Both the position numbers and the translations under genes were made by a program. A stretch of 64,000 nucleotides of DNA, taken from the NCBI RefSeq assembly GCF_030936135.1, contig NC_082610.1:17432428-17496427 (forward strand). Reading direction: 5' to 3'. Numbering within the stretch: the first letter of the stretch is position 1; every line of letters begins with the position of its first letter. The DNA is from Gavia stellata (Eukaryota > Chordata > Aves > Gaviiformes > Gaviidae). Shown here one piece after another: positions 12,001-22,356 of this stretch. The notes under the pieces were generated by a model, which was not told the DNA's origin, ran no database searches, and saw nothing but the letters and a program-made list of their open reading frames with translations.

Positions 12001-14339
12001 GTTTTCCTAAAAGAAAATCCCTAAGAGCTATATATTTTTAAAAAATATTTTAAAATCATTTTTAAAGCTTGTCCCCAAAATGATTGCAGGCTTACAACGC
12101 CCCTGACTCTTTGTCATTTGGCAAAGGTATTAACACTTGCCGTGGACTTGCCACCGGAGAAGGAGAGACCCAGGCTCTTCCGCAAGGAGTGGCAAAAGCG
12201 TTTATGCCCTGGAAAGAGCACAGAGAGGGAATTAGCGCTTCTAAACCTGCCAAAGGAGAAGAGTTTGCCAGCCCAAACCAGAGCGGGCTGCTGCTCACGG
12301 GAGGGCAGGGTGATGGCTGTGACCAGGATGTGCTAAACATTTTCTGTCACAATATTTGGTTTTGAAGCTTTTTGCTTTGATATTGCTGCCAATTCTAGGC
12401 CATTCCTAAGGCCAAATGCAAGGCTGGCATAAAACAGCAATGCCTGCATGGTCTTGGGCCGGACTTGCCACTGTCAGTATCATTTGGCATTCGTTAATCT
12501 TTTCACACTCTGGAGAGGGTGAAAATAACCCAAGAAGAGCTCACTTGGAGCTCTGCTCCCCGGTTTATGTGGTCCACTTCTGGAACACACAACTCCCTAC
12601 ATCAAAGTCTCCATGCACTAAAACCAGGATCCATCATCTGGCTTTTCCAGAGATCAAGCAAGTCTTGCAAATTTTCAATCCAAACTGGTTGAGAACCGGT
12701 CCTGCCAAAGCAGAGACTGGATTTAAGGATTTTGCAAATAATTAGGATATTTGAAACAAAGAAAGAGAAAAAGCGCCACCAGAAAAAGGGATCTATTCCA
12801 GCTCATTTTACTAATGCCCTACCAGACAGCAATGGGGTTATCCCTGTCAAACTGCCCCAGGGAGGGGTGCTAGGAAGAAATTCCCCCTGGCTTCCTATGT
12901 TGGCTGGGTCCTGGAGACTCCTATTAAAACTGACACCAATCTACTCAGCAGCTCTGCCCAGGCTCTCTCCTCGTTATCTTCAAGATGAAACAATAAGGAT
13001 TTATTCCTTTTATTTATTGCCCAGCACAGCCAGGGGAGTGCTGGGTTGTATTCCTCCTGAGCCTCAGCAATGAAATAATTTGCCAAATTCAGCCGTCTCT
13101 GCACAGGTGAAGCGACAACCGCCTGGAATCCCACCGGAGGCACCCTCGGAAGCCGCAGGACTGCAGAGGGGCTGAGGACCTCGTCAGGACTGCAGGGACA
13201 GGTCAGCGGAAAACCTGGCTTAAGGGTTGTGGTGCATGAAAAGGAAAGGCTCTAGATGAAATGTGCAGGCTGGCGGTTAGGAAAAAAGCCATTCTCCCAT
13301 CTGCAAAGCAAGTGCATTTGACCTAGAAAGCAATGAGACTCCATGAAGAGAGCATGGCTCCAAGGGCAAATTGTGCCTGACAAATGTGGTGGTATTTCAC
13401 CAGTGGATGGGGATAGTATGTGGGGACGACAAGGGACTTGGAATCATGACGCGTCATCTGTTTCATTAAAAGACACTAATTACTGGCCTTTACTCAGGTG
13501 GACGGGCCACCTATACTTAACTTGGAAAAGGAACATATATAGTATTATATATGCTGCCATATATAACATAGGCTGAGCTCCCAGCAATGAGTCACAGAAC
13601 TAATTGTTCTGCATGACATAAACATGTTTACAGTGTGCTACTGGATCCAGGTACAATTAGCGCCCTGCTCTGGAGGAATCCATACCGTATTGCGGGCAGG
13701 GCAGCCTTATTACAGTTAAACTGACTGTAAAACGAACGTGATGGACTCCCCCAAGGGAGCTCATCGAACCACTCCCTTCGCAGGTTCACCACTGGCTGGG
13801 TTATGTTTGGTCCACATTCAAAGCCTGCAGCAAAATGAATGCTGAATCTAGCAGGGAGATTATAAAATGATTGCTTTTCAAGATTAAAAGCAAATAAAAT
13901 TTTAGTGTTGTGTCCTCAGAACAGCACTACGCTAAAAGCAAATTTAAAGCTGTAGGCGAGAAGATAAATTAATTAAAGAATACAAACAAGAAAGCCAGGG
14001 GGTGGGGAGGGGGGAGAAATTACCTCATCATGCTGCGTCATCGTATGATATCGCAACACCCCATCGCAGGGAAAGGAGGGAGCAAGCCCCGAGGGAGAGG
14101 CAAATAAGAAGAGGGAATCCAACTTGGGGAGCGAGGGAGGACCAGCCAGATCCCAAAGCACTGTATTACTTTGCCACCCGCTCCTAGGGAGGGAACCAGC
14201 CACAGAAAGATGTAGAGGAGACAAAGCTCCTGGGGCTCCCCAAGGCACGCCAGCCCTGCACAAAACCAGGTATGTGTCTCGAGGTCCACACCCTCTACAA
14301 CTGCATCTCCATCTCTTGGACTTCCAGGGTCTGAGCTAC
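9096..14339. other. Noncoding between SLC22A18 and CDKN1C
   Basis: I see no recognisable exon. The largest open frame (9068-9571, minus, 167 codons) has no familiar domain, and its codons do not look selected. A short CA-repeat lies near 10061-10071, and an AT dinucleotide-rich patch at about 13532-13566. Confidence 0.5.
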
Positions 14340-15135
14340 CATCAAGCTAAGCCACGATCCGTCGTATGTGAAAAGTTGTGGCAGGCTGGTGAAGTTCCCG
14401 GTGTCTGGAAAAGGGCAAACATAACCCCCATTTTTAGAAAGGATGAAAAGGAAGACCCGGGAAGCTACAGGCTGGTCAGTCTCACCTCTGTGCACGGGGA
14501 GCCAGCAATGGGCGCTCGCAGCCCAGAAAGCCAACAGTATCCTGGGCTGCATCAAAAGCAGCGTGGCCAGCAGGTTGAGGGAGGTGACTCTGCCCTTCTT
14601 CTCCGCTCTGGTGAGACCCCACCTGCAGTACTGCATCCAGCTCCGGGGTCCTCAGCACAGGAAAGACATGGAGCTGTTGGAGTGGGTCCAGAGGAGGGCC
14701 ATGAAGATGCTCAGGGGGCTGGAGAGCCTCCCCTGTGAGGATGGGCTGAGAGAGTTGGGGTTGTTCAGCCTGGAGAAGAGAAGGCTCTGGGGAGAACTTA
14801 TAGTGACCTCCATGACTTAAAGGGGGCCTACAGGAAAGATGGTGAGGAACTCTTTATCGGGGCGTGCAGTGATAGGATGAGGGGTAACGGTTTTAAACTG
14901 AAAGAGGGTAGATTTAGATTAGACATAAGGATGAAATTCTTCACCATGAGGGTGGTGAGGCACTGGAACAGGTTGCCCAGAGAAGCTGTGGATGACCCAA
15001 CCCTGGCAGTGTTCAAGGCCAGGTTGGATGGGGCTCTGAGCAACCTGGTCCAGTGGAAGGTGTCCCTGCCCATGGCAGGGGGTGGAACTAGATGATCTTC
15101 AAGGTCCCTTCCAACCCAAACCATTCTATGACGAT
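14340..15135 (+). mobile_element. CR1 LINE with large internal deletion
   Basis: The left part (about 14350-14497) encodes a mid-ORF2 block just upstream of the reverse transcriptase core: [20 protein letters not shown] then [14 protein letters not shown]. The sequence then jumps to the ORF2 C-terminal part: [77 protein letters not shown] and RLPREAV. It finishes with the typical tail, GATGATCTTCAAGGTCCCTT then CCATTCTATGACGATT. The catalytic RT core normally between the two parts is missing. Divergence is moderate and the tail is well preserved. Confidence 0.92.
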
Positions 15136-15329
15136 TGCCAAGCTAGACCTTAACCTGAATTTTCACAGAATAAAGTGAATGCATTCTTCTATTCATAAAT
15201 CTTGTCAGGGAATCATTCGGACTTAGAACAACTTGAAAAATCCAGAGGATGGTGAAATCTAGCTACGATGTATTTTAGCACGCTAGAAGTAGTGTGCACG
15301 CCGGGCAGACTTGAAATCCCCCCGTTTCA

Positions 15330-16015
15330 ATGAGCGGCTCTCCCTTGGGCTGCGCAGGGCTGCCTGCGGAGAGCCGCCTCCCCGGAGCTGCCCCACGGGC
15401 GGACACGCCAACGAGTCAGGGGGCTCCGAGCTGCGGGAAGGCAACCGGCTGCAAATCCGGGGGGCGGCACACGGTGCTGGAAGGCCACCCCTGCCGCGGG
15501 GCGGCGGCGGGGCGAGGCCGCGCTGCCGGGGGCGAGCGGGGGGGGGAGCGGGGCGAGCGCCCGCCTCAGCCGGGCCCGGCCGACATTAGAGGGCACCATT
15601 GCCCCGCGCACAGGGCACGGGAGGCGCAGCTCCGCCGCCACCGCCCTGCCTCAAGTCCGCCCCCCGCTTGGGGGGAGCGGCCGGGCACGGGAACCGGGGT
15701 TGGGGGGGGCACGCCCTGCTTCTCCGCTATTTTGCAGCCAGGCCGAGGCTGGCGGAGGGTGAGGACGCACCGCGGCTCCGGCCGGCCCCCCGCGCACCCC
15801 CCCCCGTTCCCCCCGCAGAGCCGGCGGCGGGGGGGGCGGCCGGCCCGGCCCCCCGAGCCGAGGAGAGGCGGGGGGCAGAAGCGTGCCGGGGTGGGGAGGG
15901 GGGCAAGGGTCCCCGCTGCCTTCGGCCGGCTCGGCTGCCCGCGCCGGGGCCCGGCCAGCACGGGAGCGCGCCGGAATGGGGGGCCGGGGCGGCGGGGGGG
16001 GACACGACTGGGACA
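15330..16015. promoter_or_regulatory. CpG island, unassigned
   Basis: About 690 bp of very GC-rich, CpG-dense sequence with many GGGCGG/CCGCCC Sp1-type boxes. Long open frames run on both strands here (for example 15330-16019 plus and 15566-16225 minus), as expected in GC-rich DNA with few stops, and none matches a known protein. It lies 12 kb upstream of the first recognised SLC22A18 coding exon. That exon has an upstream splice acceptor, so a SLC22A18 promoter or 5' exon is one possible role. A GTAAGT donor on the minus strand at 16225-16230 would fit, but this is inference. Confidence 0.6.
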
Positions 16016-19000
16016 GTGAAGACTTGGACTCATTTCCTCTCCCCTGAAACGGTTTTTAAGGTCTTTATCAGCAGGATCCTTTAGACACCCTCCACTTCTT
16101 GCAAGTCTGTGGCTTTCATGGTCAGATTTCCAGCATCTTCTAGTGTTTGGGGTTTTTTCCCTACTCTTAGGTTTTGTTTCCTCTAGGCGTGCGCTGGGAT
16201 CCATCCGAAGATGCTCCTGATGCACTTACCGCTGCTCTTGGGCTTGGTTTTGGACCAGGCACCTCCCCTCTGCAACGGTCCCGGCCACGAGCAATCTCCT
16301 TCAGGAGCTGTGCCAGACTATCAGCATTAAAAAACCTGTTTACTTAGGAAACATGAATCCAAAAATAAAACCAGTGTAATGGCCACCACCACCCCCCTAC
16401 AGAAAGTTGAAATAACCTATGAAAAGCTACTCCAAAAATAATATTGCCATGGACCGAGACGGAAGGCAAGGGGAACGTCAAAACAAGCAAAATGCAAACC
16501 TCTCATTTGATACAACGAGCGGCAACGAACAGTACCTATGAGCGTAGAGCACGACTTCCACAAAAATGATACCAACGGAAAAGCAGGGAGTAGAAATAAA
16601 TGGAGTATTTAACTGCTGCTCAAATACGACTACACAGACAGTCAGAAAGAGCGAGCCACCCTCCACGGGTACGTACCGTGAGCCCAAAATGCTGTTTGGT
16701 ACCCACCGTTCCCAGCCTGCTTTCCAACTTAACAGCACGGTGTCGGTAAGGCTTGCCACACCGGGGTTCGCGGAGAGCATCCCGCAAAGCAGTCAGGCTT
16801 CCAATCAGTCACGAAGGGCCAGATGGCAAGTGGACTTCATCTAGTAAAACAACATGATGGAAAGAGAAAAAGATTGTGAGAGAGAATGGGATGGCCCCCG
16901 GTGCACTGGCAGGTCCATCAATAGATTAGGCGAAATTCACTGCTACCTTTGTGCTACCCTAGTGATGCGCGGCAGCTGGACAGCAAGGCTAGCTCTTCTT
17001 TTAATAACCAAGAACAGAAAGAATAATAAAAAAAACATTAAAGGGAATTAAATGAAATAAAGCGTTTTTCTGAGACGTCAGCTTTTGCATGTTCTTGATA
17101 ACGCCACAAAAAGCAAGTCCAGTTGAATTAAAACTACCGGAATTTTTTCAGGGTTCTGTTCAGATTATCTGTTCCCATTTTAACCCCTGAACTAGCGCAG
17201 TTTTGCCTAGCTAGCTGATCTAATAATGTGACTTTCTATGACCATGTCAAGAAATGGAAAATTCTGAATGCACCCCAGCTTCAATAATTCAAAGAGTTAC
17301 TTTGCTGGTGAAAAAGCCTCGATGAGAAGTTTGGGCAGTCTGTGCTAACTTCAACATTAATTGCAATTGGTTTATTTTAGCAGGATTCCAAAGTACCACA
17401 CAAAATTGCCACTGGTATAAATGCAAAACTGCAAATTGCTTGTGATCGCAAGCACAGTAAAAGAGAAGTGCCTGGGAGATAAAGTACCGATGTTTACTGG
17501 TCTGCCCCTCCGCTAAAGCAATTATGGAATAAAACATGTTCTGAAATAAAGCACTTGCACGTGGATTGCACAGCATTTGAAGAATCCCGAGTTAAACGTT
17601 GTTGAGCACATACGGTAACGGTGTATTAAAGGAAATGAGAAAGGAGCCAAGCACAAACCTTCAAGCCTCAGGGGCCCACCAACGGGTTTGCTTGTCTGGC
17701 AGCACGCTGAAGACAATTGCTGCAGGAGACGTTCACCCCGAGACTCTCCAAAAGACAGAGGAGCACTCCTCCGTGGCACCGTGTCACGGGGACCCGTTCG
17801 CCTCCATATGCAAACGTCTCACCAGGCCCTCGGTGCTGCAGAAGTTATCCTGGAGCTCTGCAATGACCAGCCCCGTCAGAACGACAGCGCTGAGGCTCTC
17901 TCTTTTGTTACCTTCATAACTTCTTATCGTATTTCCACGGTTACTCCTTGCTCGGTTTAGAGTGCAAGGACCTTTCTTCCCCTGTCTGCCAAGCCATCAG
18001 ACTCAGCCCTGGCTCTGACGGTCAACCTGGACCCTTTCCAAACAGGAACAGTCAAATGCAATAAACCTCCCGCAATCGCAATCCCTTTGCAATGATGCAC
18101 AAGCCATAAAGGAGTTTGCTTTCCCTCCCCTCGCCCTTTCGAAGCAGAGCAGCCAGAGGGAATACACGCTAGTTAAAGTCATTGGTTTTTCTGACATAAG
18201 CAGATACGACTTGGGTATTTTGAGCAAAAATGTTTCATTCTTACAGGGCACAGCAGTAATTACTCCGCTCAGTGTTCTGGAGCAGGAATTTCTAAAGAAG
18301 CTAATGGGCTTGGTGGTAGGAGCTCTTGGGTAAGGTTTTGCGGCTCGTGTTAGGCAAACTGCTGGTTTAGAGGATCGTAACATACCCCTCTGGCCTTAGA
18401 GTTCATGGATTCACTAAACACGTCTCTCCAAGCTGGCAGTATTTCCTCCTCGAATGGGCTGGATGCTCTCTATCTCCTCGCAGAAGAGAAGCACGGACAC
18501 TCCTAGAACCGGCGACTGTGAGCCGAAAGTCCCCGGCATTACCACCACCAGCTTAAAACATAAGTAAGTGTATAATGGGACAAAAAAAACAGGTCAGAGA
18601 GATGGGGAGCATTGGCAGTGAGGAAGACGAGCTAACAAAAGGAGCTGGTAACCTCAAACTCGAGCTGCTTTCCCTCCCAGGTGAGCTGGAAGGTGAAGCG
18701 GCCTCAAACACGAGGCAACCCCTGAAAATACTTTCCCGTTCAAACCCTAGTTCCTAGCATCCCTCAAGCGCTGCGTAAATATTGGCTAACCTCTGAGAAC
18801 GGTTTGGAAGGACCACGATGTGGCTTTTGCAGAGGGCACGCCCACATCTTGCAAACAGCAGGGAGGTTTGCTCGCTCGGCTTGCGTCGCAGGAATGTATA
18901 AAACCGAGGAGGCAGAAAACAGGAAAGGCGGCCGCTGGCCTCTCCCGGCGCTGGGGGAGGATGGCAGCAGGTTCGCAAGGACTCCTCACAAAGAGCCCCT

Positions 19001-20879
19001 GTCTGCGGGGACCCGGCCATTGCCATTTGGCTCACGTCTTGAATAGAGGGCACTTTTTCAGCAGGTTTCTGGGGGAACTGGAGGCATTTTCTCTGCATAG
19101 CTCATTTATTTCTAAAACCACCCCATCCCACATCCCGAGAGGTGTGTCTGATGGCTGCTGAAAGAAGTCCCAGCTGAACACTGTGCCATGTTCAACATGT
19201 TCCCCAGTCGTCCCAGCTCGGCCCGGGACCCTCCCCTTCTCTCCCTGGCCGAACCCTTGCTGACTGATGCTTACCTCCTGCTTTTTAAGACGATGTGCTT
19301 TTAGCGATGAGGAACCGGGAGAGCCTTCTCATGACCTGCTCACTGAATGACATCCTTTGGGCCAGGAGACCTCCACGTGGCCACCCTCGAGGGCTATTTT
19401 GGGAAGGAAAGGACAGTGTGGTAGTGTTTACCTAAAATCGCCACATTGGTAGATTGTGGTCCAGCTCACATGGGAAACCAGGAATATCTGTTGAGAACAC
19501 CACATCTGAACTGGTATCTTTAAAAAAAAAAAGCCTTCATATATCCTAAAATACCGGTGCTACCGCTGTTTGTGAAATGAGAGTGGTCTGTCTCTACCGT
19601 CAGTCGGCAAAGCCTTCTGCCAGGTATGACTCTACGCCTGCCCAGGAAGCAAGCAGGGATCTGCACCCTGAAGACATTCGCTGCCTCTTCTTGACTGCAA
19701 AGCTACAGACCTTTCCCGCTGGGCAGCCCACCTGCTCCCCCAGACATCAGAAAATGATTTCAGGAGATCCAGCCTGCTGCAGTGTCTCACTGCTCATCAG
19801 CCCCAAGCACGGAAAGACCCTTCCCGTGCTGTAAGCCAGGCTGTAACCTCCTCTCTGCACCTCTGCACCAGCCGCCGCCAACCCTGGGTCCGTGGGTCCG
19901 AAACTGCGGGCACTGCTGGTCTCTCCTGGTGTGGCCGGTCTTTGGGAGCACCATCGAAGGTGCAGCACCCGGCAGCCCGCGGGAGCCGTCCCGGCTGCCA
20001 CCGGCTCCTCACCAGCGTGGGAAGGGCAGGGGCGAGTGCCCTCAGCGGTGCTGGAGGGCTGCTCCATCACAGACGTGGACTTTGGAAACGGTGCGGAGGA
20101 AGATGACTTACTTTGGCCCAGCTGGGCAAAAGGAAGGGCTTTCCGTGGGTGCAAAGACTACTGCCCCTCTTCTTGAAGCCGACACCTGCCTGCGGTCACC
20201 ACTGCCCTAAGGGGCCTCACGCTGCGACCTCTCCAGCCCTGCAGTAAGCCGGCACCTGGGCAGTCTCTGCCCAGCCAGCACCACCCTAGGAATTAAAATT
20301 GATTTTATTCCCTCTAGGGAGTAAACCCACCCAAGCTGTCTTTGCTCAAGGGTTCGAGTTTCCCAGAGGCAAGAGCCATAGGTACCCGGAGAGCCAGGGT
20401 GTCCCCAAATGCGCAAAGAGCGGTAAAGGTCCCTCTTTTCCCCTGTTGTTTGCAGATGAAAAGCTCACTGTGGTAACAAGCCTCCAAGGCGCGCATCAAA
20501 ATTAGATGATGTTCTGGGCCCGATTTTGGCACCGTATCAATTATGCTCCCCCTCCCTTTCCTTTCATACTCCCCCATCCCAAAACAACAAAAGGCAGTGA
20601 TTGCAGTGACCTGCAGAAAATGTAAAGCACAAGCCAGCTGATCCCTGGCAACACAATAGCGAGATTAGTTCATCTGCAGTGAACAAACACGTATTATGTG
20701 GGTTTTAAAGTTAGGAGAGGAAAATGCTGTGGTTTTCATGTATTTCTATTCAGTAAGGCTGCAACTTATTACTTCCATGCAGCTGAGAAGCCCGGTTTTT
20801 AAAAATAGCCTTCAGCTTGTTTTGAAATCTGCAAGCATCTCGCTTTGTTTTGCAGCAGCGCAATAAAAAATCCCCGAGC
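16016..20879. other. Noncoding upstream of CDKN1C
   Basis: The 4.9 kb immediately 5' of the CDKN1C CpG island. I recognise no exon, no CR1 copy and no simple repeat of note beyond a short A-run near 19522. Open frames present are short and overlap on both strands. Confidence 0.5.
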
Positions 20880-21219
20880 CAGGAACGGTCCCGTTCTCCT
20901 CCCCACGCGCCTCCTCCCCCGCCCCAAAGCCCCGCGGACGCTGGAAACCTCCCGGCGACACCCCCGGGGTAACAAAAATAATACCCCCCCCCCCCCCGCA
21001 GGCACCTCCGTGCTGAAAAGGCAGCGCGGGGCGGGGGGGAACAGCCCCGAGAGCCGCCGGGGAGGAAGCAGCGGCGGAGCCGCGGCCGCCGGCAGACAAA
21101 GGGAGCGGGGCCGGCGGCGGGCGGGGAGCGCCGCGGCCGCCCCCCGGGGCCGGGCCAGCGCCGGGGCCGTCCCCGTCCCCCCCCCCCCCCGCCCCGCTCC
21201 GCGGCGGGGCCGGGCCGGG

Positions 21220-21405
21220 CCAATGCGGCCGGCGGCGGCGCGGCGCTGCCCGGCGCAGCCAATGGAGGACGCGGGCAGGAGGGCTGCCGCCGGGGGCCGG
21301 GGGGCGGCGGGGGGGTCCCCGCCAATCGCGGCGGGCCGGTGGCAGGGAAATACTATTATGCTAATGGTTGTTTTGCTCGCACTCGCGGGGAGCGGGGTTT
21401 AAAAG
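21220..21405 (+). promoter_or_regulatory. CDKN1C: CDKN1C core promoter: three CCAAT boxes and TATA-like box
   Basis: CCAAT occurs on the plus strand at 21220-21224, 21259-21263 and 21322-21326, each in a GCCAAT context and spaced about 40-60 bp apart. An octamer-like ATGCTAAT lies at 21358-21365 in a small AT island. A TATA-like TTTAAAAG lies at 21398-21405. This predicts transcription starting at about 21430 and a 5'UTR of about 125 nt before the ATG at 21557. The arrangement is seen directly; the start site is inferred. Confidence 0.75.
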
Positions 21406-21556
21406 CCCGGCGGCCGGGGGCAGGGGCTCAGAGGCGGGAGGCAGGGCCGGCCGGAGCGCGGACGGGACGGGAGGCGAGGCGAGGAGCGGCGGGGGGGGCA
21501 CCCAGCCCTTCCCAGCCCACCGCACCCCAGCCCACCCCGCGCCCTCCCCGGCGGCG

Positions 21557-22014
21557 ATGTCCAACGTGCACCTCTCCGGCGCCGCCGCCCTGGAGCGCCT
21601 CTCCGCCCGGCGAGCCCTGGCCGGGCACGGCCGCAGCCCCGTCTGCAGGAGCCTCTTCGGGCCGGTGGACCACGAGGAGCTGGGCCGGGAGCTGCGGAGC
21701 CGCCTGCGGGAGATGGGGGAGGACGACCAGCGCCGCTGGGACTACAACTTCCACACCGACACGCCGCTGCCGGGGCCCGGCCGCCTGCGCTGGGAGGAGG
21801 TGGAGGGCGGCGCCGTGCCCGCTTTCTACCGGGAGACGCTGCAGGTGGGGCGGCGCCGCGTCCCCCTCCGCCGGGCGCCCCCCTCCCCGCCGCCGCCGCC
21901 CCCCCCCCGCCGCCGGCAAGGGGCCCGGGGGGCGCCTGAGCCGGGAGAACCGCGCCGCGCCCCGCCGCCGCGGCATGCGGCTCCGCCGGAGGGGCCCGAC
22001 CGCCCGCATCACAG
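21557..22014 (+). CDS. CDKN1C: CDKN1C (p57Kip2) coding exon 1
   Basis: This exon encodes the CDK-inhibitory domain of p57Kip2, a nuclear Cip/Kip inhibitor of G1 cyclin-CDK complexes that drives cell-cycle exit in development. From ATG 21557, residues 30-36 (CRSLFGP) form the RxLF cyclin-binding motif and residues 37-42 are VDHEEL. WDYNF (61-65) and VPAFYRET (87-94) are the CDK-binding beta hairpin and the 3-10 helix whose Phe-Tyr enters the ATP pocket. After residue ~104 the sequence becomes Pro/Arg-rich; the long PAPA repeat of mammalian p57 is absent. The donor is CACAG followed by GTGCGT at 22015. Oddity: joined to exon 2 in the reading frame of the ATG, this donor throws exon 2 out of frame. 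A one-base shift near the C10 run at 21899-21908 fixes it (see findings). The start is supported by the family N-terminus and a GCGGCG ATG context. Confidence 0.95.
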
Positions 22015-22106
22015 GTGCGTGGGGGGTGCGGGGGGGGCCGGGGGGGCGGTGGGCGTCCCGCCGCAGCGGCTGACGGCCCCCCCCCCCCTCTCCGTCCGCC
22101 ATCCAG
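22015..22106 (+). other. CDKN1C: CDKN1C coding intron (92 bp)
   Basis: The donor GTGCGT follows CACAG, and the acceptor is a pyrimidine-rich tract (CCCCCCCCTCTCCGTCC) ending in ATCCAG at 22106. At 92 bp it is very short and GC-rich. Its position just before the Asp-Phe-Phe motif agrees with Cip/Kip gene structure as I remember it, where p21 has its last intron just before TDFY. The sequence is also open through the intron in frame with both the ATG and the exon 2 C-terminus, so retention would still give a complete protein. Confidence 0.75.
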
Positions 22107-22228
22107 ATTTCTTCGCGAGGAGGAAAAGGCCGGCGGAGCCCAAGGCGGCGGCGGAGCGCCCCGCCGGCTGCCCGCCGCCCCCCGCCGCCGTGCCGGCTGA
22201 GCAGACCCCCCGCAAGCGGCTCCGGTGA
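22107..22228 (+). CDS. CDKN1C: CDKN1C (p57Kip2) coding exon 2, C-terminus
   Basis: This exon encodes the conserved p57 C-terminus. It reads DFFARRKRP, with the Asp codon split across the intron (G from exon 1, AT from exon 2). An Ala/Pro-rich linker follows, then EQTPRKRLR and a TGA stop at 22226-22228. The human protein ends with the same EQTPRKRLR. DFFA-RKR carries the nuclear localisation and PCNA-type region. The Thr in EQTPRK is the CDK/SKP2 phosphodegron site of the QT domain known from human p57 (Thr310). With the one-base correction in exon 1, exons 1 and 2 total 579 nt, predicting 192 residues against 316 in human; the missing length is the PAPA repeat. Two donors flank the stop: GTGAGC at 22225 and GTGAGG at 22234. 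Confidence 0.94.
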
Positions 22229-22233
22229 GCCAG

Positions 22234-22356
22234 GTGAGGCGCGCCCCGGGGGCGGCCGGGCGCTTTCCGCGTCGCTCTTCCCTTTCCCCCCACACGCACC
22301 TTCTCTTTTTTTTTTTCTGATTATTTTTTTTTCTCCTCCTTTTTGTTCCTCCCCAG
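22234..22356 (+). other. CDKN1C: CDKN1C 3'UTR intron
   Basis: The donor CCAG followed by GTGAGG lies five bases after the stop codon. A long T/C-rich tract (about 22305-22350) leads to the acceptor CCCCAG at 22351-22356. A 3'UTR intron just after the stop codon agrees with the known mammalian CDKN1C structure. It is 123 bp long with the canonical donor. Confidence 0.82.

Noticed and set aside
15330-16225. Long frames on both strands in the 15.3-kb CpG island (229 and 219 codons)
   Set aside because: Pro/Arg/Gly-rich, no domain, mutually overlapping; explained by base composition.
21339-22073. 244-codon plus-strand frame overlapping CDKN1C in the +1 frame
   Set aside because: Not a separate gene. 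Only its tail before 22014 is probably real, as the corrected CDKN1C exon 1 end.
22026-22106. 81-bp CDKN1C intron using donor at 22026, which keeps the ATG frame
   Set aside because: The donor (GGGG/GTGCGG) is weaker than CACAG/GTGCGT at 22015, and the junction Gly-Asp-Phe-Phe fits the family less well than Thr-Asp-Phe-Phe; kept only as an alternative.
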